DNA from: Pseudomonas umsongensis
Lineage (GTDB): Bacteria > Pseudomonadota > Gammaproteobacteria > Pseudomonadales > Pseudomonadaceae
Length of the DNA: 64,000 bases
Reading direction: 5' to 3'
NCBI RefSeq assembly: GCF_002236105.1
Contig: NZ_NIWU01000002.1
Location: forward strand, 62,001-126,000
The first letter of the stretch is position 1. Each line of letters begins with the position of its first letter. This document shows positions 51,294 through 61,659 of the stretch, in pieces. A program made the position numbers and the translations under genes. Under the pieces are notes generated by a model, which was not told where the DNA came from, searched no databases, and saw nothing but the letters and a program-made list of their open reading frames with translations.

Positions 51294-52457
51294 TTACACG
51301 TAGAACGACTTCAACGGCGGGAAGCCATTGAATTCAACCGCGCTGTAGCTGGTGGTGTAGGCGCCGGTCGACAGCCAGTACAGGCGATCACCGATCGCCA
51401 GGTTCAGCGGCAGGCCGTACTTGTAGTTTTCGTACATGATGTCGGCGCTGTCGCAGGTTGGGCCGGCGATGACGACTTCTTCCATCTCGCCTTTCTTTTC
51501 GGTCCAGATCGGGAACTTGATGGCTTCGTCCATGGTTTCGATCAGGCCGGAGAACTTGCCCACGTCCGTGTATACCCAACGCTCGACGGCGGTGCGGGAT
51601 TTACGGGCGACCAACACCACTTCGCTGACCAGGATGCCGGCGTTGGCGATCAGCGAGCGGCCTGGTTCCAGGATGATTTCCGGCAGGTCGTCGCCGAAGT
51701 CTTCCTTGAGGAAGCGAATGATTTCTTCGGCGTAGGTTTCCAGGCTGTTGGTGCGGGTGATGTAGTTGGCCGGGAAGCCACCGCCCATGTTGATCAGCTT
51801 CAGTACGATGCCGTCTTCTTCCTTCAGGCGTTCGAAGATCACCTTGACCTTGGCGATCGCGGCGTCCCAGACGCTGATATCGCGCTGCTGCGAGCCTACG
51901 TGGAAGGAGATGCCGTACGGCACCAGGCCCAGGTCACGGGCCAGGATCAGCAAGTCCATGGCCATGTCGGTCTGGCAGCCGAATTTGCGCGACAGAGGCC
52001 AGTCGGCGGTGGTCGAGCCTTCGGTCAGGATGCGTACGTAGACTTTCGAGCCCGGTGCGGCCTTGGCGATGTTGCGCAAGTCGGCTTCGGAGTCGGTGGC
52101 ATACAGGCGCACGCCCTTCTCGAAGAAGTAGCGGATGTCCTTGGATTTCTTGATGGTGTTGCCGTAGCTGATCTGATCGGCGCTGACGCCGCGGCTCAGC
52201 ACTTTGTCCAGCTCGTAGATCGAGGCGATGTCGAAGCTCGAGCCTTTCTCTTTGAGCAAGTCGATGATTTCCACCGCCGGGTTGGCCTTGACCGCGTAGT
52301 AGACCTTGGCGAATTCGAAACCGGCGCGCAGGTCATCGTAGGCCTGGCTGATCATCGCGGTGTCGATCACCACGAACGGGGTTTCTTGCTTGTCGGCGAA
52401 CGCCTTCATTTTCTGGAAGGTTTCACGCGCGAAATAGTCTTCGACCTGGATCGACAT
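51294..52457 (-). CDS. speC: Ornithine/lysine-type PLP decarboxylase SpeC (fold III)
   Basis: 387-aa alanine-racemase-fold decarboxylase making putrescine from ornithine. PLP Lys57 lies in VYYAVKANP. HVGSQQ, EPGRSL and the interface Cys in GPTCDSADIM are present, then the GAYTTSYSAVEFNGF C-terminus. Size and motifs fit the eukaryotic-like ODC class rather than the large E. coli SpeC. ATG 52457 has AGGAG 7 nt upstream. A monocistronic gene with a long, gene-free upstream region. Confidence 0.94.
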   Translation of the reverse strand: MSIQVEDYFARETFQKMKAFADKQETPFVVIDTAMISQAYDDLRAGFEFAKVYYAVKANPAVEIIDLLKEKGSSFDIASIYELDKVLSRGVSADQISYGNTIKKSKDIRYFFEKGVRLYATDSEADLRNIAKAAPGSKVYVRILTEGSTTADWPLSRKFGCQTDMAMDLLILARDLGLVPYGISFHVGSQQRDISVWDAAIAKVKVIFERLKEEDGIVLKLINMGGGFPANYITRTNSLETYAEEIIRFLKEDFGDDLPEIILEPGRSLIANAGILVSEVVLVARKSRTAVERWVYTDVGKFSGLIETMDEAIKFPIWTEKKGEMEEVVIAGPTCDSADIMYENYKYGLPLNLAIGDRLYWLSTGAYTTSYSAVEFNGFPPLKSFYV

Positions 52458-52929
52458 GCTGGGAACTCCTACTGGCAAACTGAAATTATCAATGGGTGCA
52501 AATGAACGTCCTCCGTATCCCCACTTTGGTTCGCCTACTTCCCAAGGCATGTCGCCGAAAGCAAAAAGGCCATGGGAAGCGCTGCTTTCCCTTGGCCTTG
52601 CTGTCTCGTCGTCAGTACTTGAGCCGGATGGATCGTTTCCAGCATGGACGTTCGGCGCGAACTTTAGGGCGTGAGGGGCTTGAGATCAACAAAAAATGTC
52701 GCGTTTTTGCACGCATCCGTCGTAAGGCAGCCTACAGCTACCTGTGTAACCGACAGGGATGACGGATTGATGTTCCCCCAGGAGGGAGATTTGAAAGGAA
52801 TTCGAACGGTTTTTGTGGCGAGTGAGCAAGCTCCTTCACCACAAAAACTTTGTTTCGGTGGAAAAGTCAGCAGTAAAGTGACTACATGTGTTGGGTTGCT
52901 GGCTTGGTGATTTTTAAAACTAGATTTGA
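52458..52929. other. 472-bp gene-free region upstream of speC
   Basis: No convincing gene. It holds a long imperfect hairpin (52566-52599; AAGGCCA/TGGCCTT outer arms and GGGAA/TTCCC inner arms), which may lie in the speC leader, and a decayed REP (52810-52847; TTTTGTGG ... CCACAAAA). The right part becomes visibly AT-rich as it meets the orphan gene. Confidence 0.6.
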
Positions 52930-53265
52930 TTAAACTGCATTGACAGCAAATGTCGTGATTGCTTTCAGGTTTGGATAGTTATGCACTGTTGCAGTTACTG
53001 TTACGTTGTAGCTTCTCTGTACACTAGGCAAATGGATTCTTGCGAATTGAGTGCCAGTTTTAATGGCAGTCATATTGGAAGCCGGCTGCGATGATACTTC
53101 CCAGTTGATAAACTCATTGGGGAATGTACTTCCGTTTGGGCCGTGCACGCTCACACCGGTGTTAGCATTGAGGGGGTTTCCGGTTTTTATAGGCTGTGCA
53201 GGGATGCCGCTAATTCTGATTTCATTCGGCACGTTTTTCACACTTTCAGTTGTTTCAGTTTTCAT
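52930..53265 (-). CDS. Orphan protein, possible single Ig-like beta domain
   Basis: 111-aa protein with no signal peptide, membrane segment or cysteine. The alternation of strands and turns and the end SYNVTVTATVHNYPNLKAITTFAVNAV resemble one bacterial Ig-like or adhesin repeat domain. I use ATG 53265 (MKTETTESV) because AAGGA lies 9 nt before it; an alternative start at 53301 has no ribosome site. The gene and its flanks (about 52850-53500) are clearly AT-richer than neighbours, suggesting recent acquisition. Function unknown. Confidence 0.6.
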   Translation of the reverse strand: MKTETTESVKNVPNEIRISGIPAQPIKTGNPLNANTGVSVHGPNGSTFPNEFINWEVSSQPASNMTAIKTGTQFARIHLPSVQRSYNVTVTATVHNYPNLKAITTFAVNAV

Positions 53266-53524
53266 TAATCTAATCCTTGATTCGAAAAAGTTATTGGTCA
53301 CTCGAGCAAGCTGTTGTGATTCAGATATTTGTTTGAATCCGGACTGATGGTGTCACGAATCGAAAGGTGTTGAAACTATCTGAAGTGTTAGTTTTAAGAG
53401 TTAAAAAGAATGGAAATTGTGTTTTTGTGAGAGTTTTCTATTTCTAATAGGGGGCAGCTCCTAAAATATAAAGCAGCCTATTACCCCCCTCCATCGGTTG
53501 AACGCGGTCGGTTGAAGCAGGCTA

Positions 53525-54682
53525 TCAGGCCGACACAGTTTCGGCCGGCGAAACGATTTGGGTCTTGCCGCCACGTGACTTGCCGGAGCTCAGATACTCG
53601 GCAATCGATTCTTGCGTCACCTCGCCCAGAAACACTCGTTCGGCATCCATCACCGGTAGCCACGCTCGATTGAACTCATACATGCGCGACAGCAGGATAC
53701 GCAAATGCTCGTCGTAGGCCGCCGTAGCGTTGAACTCGCGCAAGTACTGCGCGCAGGCACCGGTCTGACGGTGCAGGTCGCGGCGTCGTACATAACCCAG
53801 CGCCTTGTTCTCACCGTCGGTGACCACGACATAACGCCGGTCATGCTCGTCCATCAGTTCCAGCGCCTCGGCCACCAAGGTCTCCGGGCTGACGGACGGG
53901 GCGTTATCCGCCGCGTCTTCAGCCTTGACCAGCAACAGGCGCTTGAGAGTGCTGTCCTGGCCGACGAAGTTGCTGACAAAGTCGTCAGCCGGGTGGGCCA
54001 GCAGGGTATCCGGGTGGTCGATCTGCAGCAGTTTGCCAGCGCGGAAAATCGCGATCTTGTCGCCGAGCTTGATGGCTTCGTCGATGTCGTGGCTGACCAT
54101 GATCACGGTCTTGTTCAGCGCCCGCTGCATCTCGAAGAATTCGTTCTGGATCATTTCGCGGTTGATCGGGTCGACTGCGCCGAACGGTTCGTCCATCAGC
54201 AACAGCGGTGCATCAGCGGCCAGCGCGCGAATCACGCCGATCCTCTGTTGCTGGCCACCGGACAATTCCCGAGGGTAGCGATGCAGGTATTGCTTGGGTT
54301 CGAGCTTGATCATGCTCATCAACTCGCGGGCGCGGTCGTGGCATTTCTGTTTGTCCCAGCCGAGCAGTTTCGGCACCACCACGATGTTCTCCTCGATGGT
54401 CATGTTCGGGAACAGACCGATCTGCTGGATCACATAGCCGATGTTACGGCGCAGGGTCACTGCGTCGAGACCGGTGGTGTCTTCGCCATTGATCAGGATC
54501 TTGCCCGAGGTCGGTGTGATCAGGCGGTTGATCATCTTCAGCGTGGTGCTTTTGCCGCAGCCCGAAGGCCCGAGGAACACGCAAATCTCGCCTTCATTGA
54601 CGGTCAGGCTCACCGAGTCCACGGCTTTCACGTCTTTGCCGTTGCTTTGGAAGGTCTTGCTGAGGTTTTGAAGTTCGATCAT
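53525..54682 (-). CDS. Osmoprotectant ABC transporter ATP-binding protein with CBS domains
   Basis: 385-aa OpuCA/YehX-type ATPase. Walker A LGPSGCGKST (near 33-42), signature LSGGQQQR, Walker B LLLMDEPFGAVD, and an H-loop SHDIDEA. The C-terminal 115 residues form a CBS pair (VAEALELMDEHDRRYVVVTD ... YLREFNATAAYDEHLRILL), the ionic-strength or nucleotide sensor of this class. Last gene of the operon; its start overlaps the preceding permease stop by four bases. Substrates are likely glycine betaine, carnitine or choline. Confidence 0.92.
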   Translation of the reverse strand: MIELQNLSKTFQSNGKDVKAVDSVSLTVNEGEICVFLGPSGCGKSTTLKMINRLITPTSGKILINGEDTTGLDAVTLRRNIGYVIQQIGLFPNMTIEENIVVVPKLLGWDKQKCHDRARELMSMIKLEPKQYLHRYPRELSGGQQQRIGVIRALAADAPLLLMDEPFGAVDPINREMIQNEFFEMQRALNKTVIMVSHDIDEAIKLGDKIAIFRAGKLLQIDHPDTLLAHPADDFVSNFVGQDSTLKRLLLVKAEDAADNAPSVSPETLVAEALELMDEHDRRYVVVTDGENKALGYVRRRDLHRQTGACAQYLREFNATAAYDEHLRILLSRMYEFNRAWLPVMDAERVFLGEVTQESIAEYLSSGKSRGGKTQIVSPAETVSA

Positions 54683-55332
54683 TTGAGCAGTCCTTTAGGA
54701 GTCAGCGAGCGTTGCAGCCATTGCAGGAGCAGGTCGGCGAAGATGGCCAGCAGGCTGACCAGCACTGCGCCGACAATCAGCATCGACATGTCGCTGCGGC
54801 TGATGGAAGCGAGGATGAGCACGCCGAGGCCACCGGCGCCGATGGTCGCGGCAATGGTCATCACACCGATGTTCATGACCACGGCTGTGCGCACGCCGGC
54901 AAGGATCACCGGCACGGCAATCGGCAGTTCAACCATGCGCAGGCGCTGGCCGAAGGTCATGCCGATACCGCGCGCGGCTTCGCGGATGCCCGGTTCGACG
55001 TTGGTCAGGGCCAGGTAGGTGTTGCGCATGATGGGCAGCAGCGAGTACAGGAACACCGCGGTGATGGCCGGCATCGGGCCCAGGCCCTGGCCGAATTTCG
55101 AGTAGAACGGCAGCAGCAGGCCGAACAGGGCAATCGATGGTACGGTCAGCAGCACGGTGGCGCTGGCCTGCAGCGGCCCGGCGAGCGTCGGAAAGCGCGT
55201 CATCAGGACGCCCAGCGGCACGCCGACCACGATCGCCAAGGTCACGGCGATGCCGACCAGGGTGATGTGTTGCCCGGTCAGGTGCAGTACCTGTGCCCAG
55301 TCGAGGTGGGAAAAGGCGTTGATAAATTCCAT
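54679..55332 (-). CDS. Osmoprotectant ABC transporter permease (YehW/OpuCB-like)
   Basis: 217-aa permease with about six hydrophobic helices. The BPD_transp_1 EAA region is EAARGIGMTFGQRLRMVELPIAVPVILAG. It lacks the long N-terminal extension of the second permease of the operon, so the transporter is likely a heterodimer. Starts 12 nt after the binding-protein stop, with AGGAGGA as ribosome site. Confidence 0.92.
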   Translation of the reverse strand: MEFINAFSHLDWAQVLHLTGQHITLVGIAVTLAIVVGVPLGVLMTRFPTLAGPLQASATVLLTVPSIALFGLLLPFYSKFGQGLGPMPAITAVFLYSLLPIMRNTYLALTNVEPGIREAARGIGMTFGQRLRMVELPIAVPVILAGVRTAVVMNIGVMTIAATIGAGGLGVLILASISRSDMSMLIVGAVLVSLLAIFADLLLQWLQRSLTPKGLLK

Positions 55333-55344
55333 GGCTTTTCCTCC

Positions 55345-56238
55345 TTATTTGATTGGATGCTGGCGCAGGAAATCTGCGGCAACGGATGAAGGGCTTTCGT
55401 GATCGACATCGACCCGCGCGTTGAGCTGGCGCATGGTTTCGTCATCGAACAGTTCGGCCAGCGGCTTGATCTCTTGCGCCAGTTGCGGATGGGCATCGAG
55501 GTAATCCTGACGCACCACCGGCGCAGCGGTGTAGTCCGGGAAGTAGTGCTTGTCGTCTTCAAGCAACTTGAGCTTGAAGGCGTTCAGGCGACCGTCGGTG
55601 GTGTAGACCAGGCCGGCGAACACCTGGCCATTGCGCAGGGCGGTGTAGACCAGCCCGGCATCCATCTGGCGGATGTTTTTGCGGGTCAGGTTCATGCCGT
55701 AGAGGTCGACCATGCCGTCCAGACCGTCGGAACGGTTGGCGAACTCGGTGTCCAGCGCGACAAGGTGATTGGTTTTCGCCTCAGCCTGCATCACGGTGTT
55801 CAGTTCGCTGATGGAGTTGATCTGCGGGTAGGCCTTTGCGGTTTTTTCCGGCAGCGCCAATGCGTATGTGTTGCTGAACTTCGACGGAGTGAGCCAGATC
55901 AGGCCTTTTTTCGCGTCGAGTTCTTTCACCTTGGTGTAGGACTGTGCGCTGTCGAGTTTTTCGGTGACATGGTTGTAGGCCACCAGCGACACGCCGGTGT
56001 ATTCCCACATCAGATCCAGTTGGCCACTTTCCTGGGCGCTGCGGGCCAGGTTACTGCCCAATCCACCGGTCACCCGGGTGTCATAACCCTTGGCGCGCAG
56101 GTATTGAGAGGTGATTTCCGCGAGCAGGGTTTGCTCGGTGAATACCCGGGCGCCGATGCGGATCACGGGTTTATCCGCGGCTTGGGCAAATCCTGCGAAC
56201 AGCAGCATGCAGCCTAGTAAAAAGCTTGATGTTTTCAT
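55345..56238 (-). CDS. Osmoprotectant periplasmic binding protein (OsmF/YehZ-like)
   Basis: 297-aa OpuAC-family binding protein. A signal peptide ends at FAQAADKP (about residue 20). The mature part has RIGARVFTEQTLLAEI, GLGSNLARSAQESGQLDLMWEYTG and aromatic residues suited to a quaternary-ammonium cage. ATG 56238 (MKTSSFLLG) starts at the signal peptide; the longer frame extends into the upstream permease. Confidence 0.93.
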   Translation of the reverse strand: MKTSSFLLGCMLLFAGFAQAADKPVIRIGARVFTEQTLLAEITSQYLRAKGYDTRVTGGLGSNLARSAQESGQLDLMWEYTGVSLVAYNHVTEKLDSAQSYTKVKELDAKKGLIWLTPSKFSNTYALALPEKTAKAYPQINSISELNTVMQAEAKTNHLVALDTEFANRSDGLDGMVDLYGMNLTRKNIRQMDAGLVYTALRNGQVFAGLVYTTDGRLNAFKLKLLEDDKHYFPDYTAAPVVRQDYLDAHPQLAQEIKPLAELFDDETMRQLNARVDVDHESPSSVAADFLRQHPIK

Positions 56239-56258
56239 GATGATTCCTTTGCCGGGGC

Positions 56259-56975
56259 TTAAGACGGGCGCAAACCGCGTTCGAGCCAGAGACGGCTGGC
56301 GAGTGTCACCAGGCCGTCGAGCAGCAACGCCAGCAGGGCGGTGCAGGCCGCACCCAGCAGCAGTTGCGGCTGGTTGTTCAGGGCGATGCCTGGGAAGATC
56401 AGGCTGCCCAGGCTGTTGGCACCGATCAGGAACGCCAGCGGCGCCGTCCCGACGTTGATCGCCAAGGCGACGCGCACGCCGCCGATGATGATCGGCACGG
56501 CATTGGGCAGTTCGACCCGCCACAGCACCTGAGACGGGGTCATGCCGATGCCGACGGCCGCTTCCTTGAGCGAACCCTGGACGTTTTTCAGGCCTTCGTA
56601 GGTGTTGCGCACGATCGGCAACAATGAAGCGAGGAACAGGGCGAATATCGCGGGGCCGCTGCCGATGCCAAGGACGCCCAGGGCAATGGCCAGTACGGCG
56701 AGAGGTGGCACGGTGTTGCCGATGTTGAAGACCTGCATGAAGCGTTCGGCGCGTCCAACCATGGTCGGGCGGCTGAGGAAGATGCCGGCAGGAATGCCCA
56801 CAACGAGGGCGGCCAGCATGGAAGCGAGGACGAGAATCAGATGAGCTTGCAGGTAAAACAACAAATCGTCGCGGTAGTGTTCGATCGTGTTGATGCCGAT
56901 CCAGTGGACCAGCAGGGCCAGAAGGGCGATTACCAGCGCGCCTCCTATCAGCCCTTTGCCATAGCGAATAGCCAC
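56259..56975 (-). CDS. Osmoprotectant ABC transporter permease (YehY-like)
   Basis: 238-aa permease, first gene of the operon. Helices near 7-27, 45-65, 75-95, 108-130, 175-195 and 205-228. EAA loop KEAAVGIGMTPSQVLWRVELPNAVPIIIGG. Start GTG 56975 is chosen because AGGAG lies 7 nt before it; the longer frame to 57098 runs into the REP element. No promoter motif stands out. Confidence 0.9.
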   Translation of the reverse strand: MAIRYGKGLIGGALVIALLALLVHWIGINTIEHYRDDLLFYLQAHLILVLASMLAALVVGIPAGIFLSRPTMVGRAERFMQVFNIGNTVPPLAVLAIALGVLGIGSGPAIFALFLASLLPIVRNTYEGLKNVQGSLKEAAVGIGMTPSQVLWRVELPNAVPIIIGGVRVALAINVGTAPLAFLIGANSLGSLIFPGIALNNQPQLLLGAACTALLALLLDGLVTLASRLWLERGLRPS

Positions 56976-57079
56976 AGGCGGACTCCTTTTTTTCAGTCGG
57001 CGAACACTTTCTCGTGTGGCAACGCCATTCCTGGCTGCCGAAAAAATGATCGCGAGAAGCAGCTCATGCCGGGCGCGGT

Positions 57080-57187
57080 CCCCTGTAGGAGCGAGCATGC
57101 TCGCGAAAAACCTTCAGACAACGCGCACATTCAAGTACCCAGCGTTGTCGTTAACGTCCATCGCGAGCTTGCTCGCTCCTACAGGGG
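57080..57187. repeat. REPIN (paired REP) upstream of the osmoprotectant operon
   Basis: Arms 57080-57106 and 57161-57187 are reverse complements with one mismatch; core CTGTAGGAGCGAGCAAGCTC. The interior has a second inverted pair, GACAACGC and GCGTTGTC. Two inverted REPs with a spacer is REPIN architecture. The rest of the 439-bp interval 56976-57414 has no gene. Confidence 0.82.
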
Positions 57188-57370
57188 GAGGCGTACGGCT
57201 ATTGAGCCATGAGCACAGCCTCGTCAGGCCGCTTTGCAGGTATTTCAAGCCCCCGACGAGTGGTCGTTACGGGGGAGTGGACGTCTCCGTGTATTAAAAG
57301 GTTCCCATCTGAAGAATCATTTGGCCACCCCTAATGTGCTCAACGGTTCGGTTATTGAATCAAGTTGGGC

Positions 57371-57376
57371 TATAAT
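57371..57376 (+). promoter_or_regulatory. Probable -10 of the prfC promoter
   Basis: A perfect TATAAT lies 39 bp before the prfC ATG. The best -35 is weak (TTCGGT at 57347-57352, 18-bp spacer). Confidence 0.4.
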
Positions 57377-57414
57377 CTGCGCCCTTTTTTGAATCACCTG
57401 CCAGGCGATTTCCC

Positions 57415-58998
57415 ATGACCAAACAGGCCGCCGAAGTCGCGAAACGCCGCACTTTCGCCATTATTTCCCACCCCGATGCCGGTAAGACCACCATCACCGA
57501 GAAGCTCTTGCTGATGGGCAAGGCGATTGCGGTAGCCGGTACGGTGAAATCTCGTAAGTCCGACCGCCATGCCACCTCCGACTGGATGGAAATGGAAAAG
57601 CAACGTGGTATTTCCATTACCACGTCGGTCATGCAGTTCCCGTATCGCGAGCACATGATCAACCTGCTCGACACCCCGGGCCACGAAGACTTCTCCGAAG
57701 ACACCTACCGCACCCTGACGGCAGTGGACTCGGCATTGATGGTCCTCGACGGCGGCAAGGGCGTTGAGCCACGGACCATCGCCCTGATGGACGTCTGCCG
57801 CCTGCGTGACACGCCGATCGTCAGCTTCATCAACAAACTCGACCGTGACATTCGCGACCCGATTGAACTGCTCGACGAAATCGAAGCGGTCCTCAAGATC
57901 AAGGCTGCGCCGATCACCTGGCCGATCGGCTGCTACCGTGACTTCAAGGGCGTGTACCACCTCGCCGACGACTACATCATTGTCTACACCGCCGGTCACG
58001 GTCACGAACGCACCGAAACCAAGATCATCGAGAAGCTCGATTCAGATGAAGCCCGCGCCCACTTGGGTGACGAGTACGAGCGCTTCATCGAGCAACTGGA
58101 ACTGGTGCAGGGCGCCTGCCACGAGTTCAACCAGCAGGAATTCCTCGACGGTCAACTGACCCCGGTGTTCTTCGGTACTGCATTGGGTAACTTCGGTGTC
58201 GATCACGTTCTCGACGCCGTCGTTGATTGGGCGCCGCGCCCCCTGGCACGAGTGGCCAACGAGCGTACCGTGGAGCCGGTGGAAGAGAAGTTCTCGGGCT
58301 TCATCTTCAAGATCCAGGCGAACATGGACCCGAAACACCGCGACCGTATCGCCTTCATGCGTATCTGCTCCGGCAAGTACGAAAAAGGCATGAAGATGCG
58401 CCACGTGCGCACCGGCAAGGACGTGCGGATCGGCGATGCGCTGACGTTCTTCTCCTCCGAGCGTGAGCAACTGGAAGAAGCGTTTGCCGGTGACATCATC
58501 GGTTTGCACAACCACGGCACCATCCAGATCGGCGATACCTTCACCGAAGGCGAAGTCCTGGGCTTTACCGGCATCCCGCACTTCGCCCCGGAACTGTTCC
58601 GCCGCGTACGCCTCAAGGACCCGCTGAAATCCAAGCAACTGCGCCAGGGCCTGCAACAATTGGCCGAAGAAGGTGCGACCCAGGTTTTCTTCCCGGAGCG
58701 CAGCAACGACATCATCCTCGGCGCCGTCGGTGTGCTGCAGTTCGACGTGGTCGCCAGCCGCTTGAAGGAGGAATACAAGGTCGAGTGCTCCTACGAGCCG
58801 ATCACCGTGTACTCCGCGCGCTGGATCGAGTGCAGCGACAAGAAGAAGCTTGAGGAATTCTCCAACAAGGCCGTGGAAAACCTGGCACTGGACGGCGGTG
58901 GTCACCTGACCTACCTCGCGCCGACCCGGGTCAACCTGGCACTGATGGAAGAACGCTGGCCGGACGTGAAATTCCGTGCGACGCGTGAGCACCACTAA
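57415..58998 (+). CDS. prfC: Peptide chain release factor 3
   Basis: 527-aa translational GTPase that recycles RF1/RF2 after termination. G1 motif SHPDAGKTT (about 18-26), [16 protein letters not shown] as G3 and NKLDR as G4. C-terminal domains with [14 protein letters not shown] follow. ATG 57415 begins [25 protein letters not shown] as in the family. Monocistronic between a -10 box and a good terminator. Confidence 0.98.
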   Translation: MTKQAAEVAKRRTFAIISHPDAGKTTITEKLLLMGKAIAVAGTVKSRKSDRHATSDWMEMEKQRGISITTSVMQFPYREHMINLLDTPGHEDFSEDTYRTLTAVDSALMVLDGGKGVEPRTIALMDVCRLRDTPIVSFINKLDRDIRDPIELLDEIEAVLKIKAAPITWPIGCYRDFKGVYHLADDYIIVYTAGHGHERTETKIIEKLDSDEARAHLGDEYERFIEQLELVQGACHEFNQQEFLDGQLTPVFFGTALGNFGVDHVLDAVVDWAPRPLARVANERTVEPVEEKFSGFIFKIQANMDPKHRDRIAFMRICSGKYEKGMKMRHVRTGKDVRIGDALTFFSSEREQLEEAFAGDIIGLHNHGTIQIGDTFTEGEVLGFTGIPHFAPELFRRVRLKDPLKSKQLRQGLQQLAEEGATQVFFPERSNDIILGAVGVLQFDVVASRLKEEYKVECSYEPITVYSARWIECSDKKKLEEFSNKAVENLALDGGGHLTYLAPTRVNLALMEERWPDVKFRATREHH

Positions 58999-59017
58999 GC
59001 GTTGACTTGAAACACCG

Positions 59018-59050
59018 AAAACCCCGTTGCGAAAGCTGCGGGGTTTTTTG
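59018..59050 (+). terminator. Intrinsic terminator of prfC
   Basis: AAAACCCCG (59018-59026) and CGGGG (59039-59043) with internal GC pairs, then T6. Confidence 0.85.
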
Positions 59051-59062
59051 TTGGCGAACCCA

Positions 59063-59117
59063 ATCGTTCCCACGCTCTGCGTGAGAGCTGCCGAAGGCTG
59101 CGATCGTTTGATCTTTT
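59063..59117. repeat. Chimeric repeat: fragments of two palindrome families joined
   Basis: ATCGTTCCCACGCTCTGCGTG is the left hairpin arm and loop of the 44313-type element. At about 59085 it switches to AGCTGCCGAAGGCTGCGATC, the arm of the 906-979 type, followed by TTTGATCTTTT. Neither hairpin is completed. Confidence 0.65.
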
Positions 59118-59270
59118 CGGCATAACGCTTATTGCCAACCATTCTCCCTGTCCACGGCATTTCCGCCCAGCCGTTAGCGTCCTATCTGGAGAACCCGGCT
59201 GATCGGAACTAGATTTCACAGAGCGCCAGCCAGGCACAGAAATTTCACCTGCAAAAGGATGGATTCGACT

Positions 59271-59525
59271 ATGAACAGGTTGCTACGCATTGTGTTGCTG
59301 TTGAAGGTTTTGCTGATGCTGGCACTCGGCAGCTCTGCGGTCTGGGCCGAATGCGATGATCACGAAACCCAGGCGTCGAGCGGGCAGGGAACCCATGGTG
59401 ATCTGATGATCGCCAAGTCCGAATCGGAACCGGGCGATAAGGGGCAGGGTGGTGCCGACAACGATGATGACTCGACCACCGATGAGCCGGACTCCGATGA
59501 TGAAGAAGGTGACAGCCAGACGTAA
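59271..59525 (+). CDS. Small secreted acidic protein, function unknown
   Basis: 84-aa protein. A signal peptide MNRLLRIVLLLKVLLMLALGSSAVWA ends near residue 26 (AWA-type site). The mature 58 residues are hydrophilic and strongly acidic, with a Ser/Asp/Glu-rich tail (DNDDDSTTDEPDSDDEEGD) and one Cys. It is probably a disordered periplasmic, perhaps cation-binding, protein. ATG 59271 has AGGA at 11 nt; ATG 59259 lies on top of that site and is rejected. Monocistronic, flanked by repeats. Confidence 0.65.
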   Translation: MNRLLRIVLLLKVLLMLALGSSAVWAECDDHETQASSGQGTHGDLMIAKSESEPGDKGQGGADNDDDSTTDEPDSDDEEGDSQT

Positions 59526-59606
59526 ATCGCAGACAAAAGAAAACCCCGTCTCTCCCGATTAATGCGCAATCGAAATAGAAGGGGTTGGATGAACGAGCAA
59601 AATCCC

Positions 59607-59697
59607 TGTGGGAGCGGGCTTGCTCGCGAAGGCAGCGTGTCAGTCGCTATCTTTGTCGACTGATAGACCGCTTTTCGCGAGCAAGCCCGCTCCCACA
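59607..59697. repeat. REPIN with 24-bp perfect arms
   Basis: Arms 59607-59630 and 59674-59697 are exact reverse complements, with core GTGGGAGCGGGCTTGC, the best known P. fluorescens REP type. The interior carries CAGTCG and CGACTG, a further stem. It lies between the acidic-protein gene and dppF. Confidence 0.88.
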
Positions 59698-59700
59698 TTT

Positions 59701-60680
<980 letters not shown>

Positions 60681-60681
<1 letters not shown>

Positions 60682-61649
60682 TACGCCACCTCCTGGTTCA
60701 GCGGGTAGAAGCAGCGGGCGAGGCTGTTGCTTTTCGGGTCAAGGGCTGGACGCTGCACGCGGCAGTTGTCCTGCACGTACGGGCAGCGCGGCGAGAGCAG
60801 GCAGCCTTGCGGACGGTCGTAGCGACCCGGGACGATGCCCGGCAGGGTCGACAGGCGCGAGGCGCCCAGACTGTGTTCTGGGATCGCCTTGAGCAGCGCT
60901 TCGCTGTACGGGTGGGCCGGGATGTCGAACAGTTGCGGCACCTGGCCGACTTCGACCGCTTGGCCGGCGTACATCACGCACACGCGCTGGGCGGTTTCAG
61001 CCACGACCGCGAGGTCGTGGGTGATCAGCACCAGGCCCATGTTCTGCTCTTTCTGCAACGCCAGCAGCAGGTCCATGATCTGCGCCTGGATTGTCACGTC
61101 CAGTGCGGTGGTCGGTTCGTCGGCGATCAGCAGTTTCGGTTCGCCGGCAATCGCCATGGCGATCGCAACGCGCTGGCTCATGCCACCCGACAGTTGATGC
61201 GGGTAGGCGTCCATACGGCTGGCGGCGCCCGGGATTTCGACTTTTTCCAGCAGTTCGATGGCGCGTTTGCGCGCTTGCTTGCCGGACATTTTCAGGTGCA
61301 GGCGCAGCACTTCTTCGATCTGGAAACCGACGGTGTAGCTCGGGTTCAGCGCGGTCATCGGGTCCTGGAAGACCATCGACAGGTCTTTACCGACGATTTG
61401 ACGACGCTGGCGATTGTTGAGCTTGAGCATGTCCTTGCCGTCAAAGCTCAGCGAGTCGGCGGTGACGATACCTGGATGCTCGATCAGGCCCATCAGCGCC
61501 ATCATGGTCACGGACTTGCCCGAACCCGACTCGCCAACGATGGCCAGCACTTCGCCCTTGTCGACTTTCAGGTCGAGGCCATCGACCACGGGCGTAGCGT
61601 TCTTGTCGCCGAAGCGAACGTTGAGATTCTTGATTTCTAGCAGTGACAT
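60681..61649 (-). CDS. dppD: Dipeptide ABC transporter ATP-binding protein DppD
   Basis: 322-aa ATPase, partner of DppF. Walker [10 protein letters not shown] (near 37-45), signature [10 protein letters not shown], Walker [13 protein letters not shown]. Cys-rich C-terminal motif [15 protein letters not shown] matches that of DppF. ATG 61649 ([10 protein letters not shown]) has GGAG upstream and lies 10 nt after dppC. Confidence 0.95.
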
Positions 61650-61659
61650 TGGAATCTCC

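Noticed and set aside
53481..53524. Terminator for the osmoprotectant operon
   Set aside because: No stable stem with a T-run on the minus strand was found between 53360 and 53524, so none is annotated.
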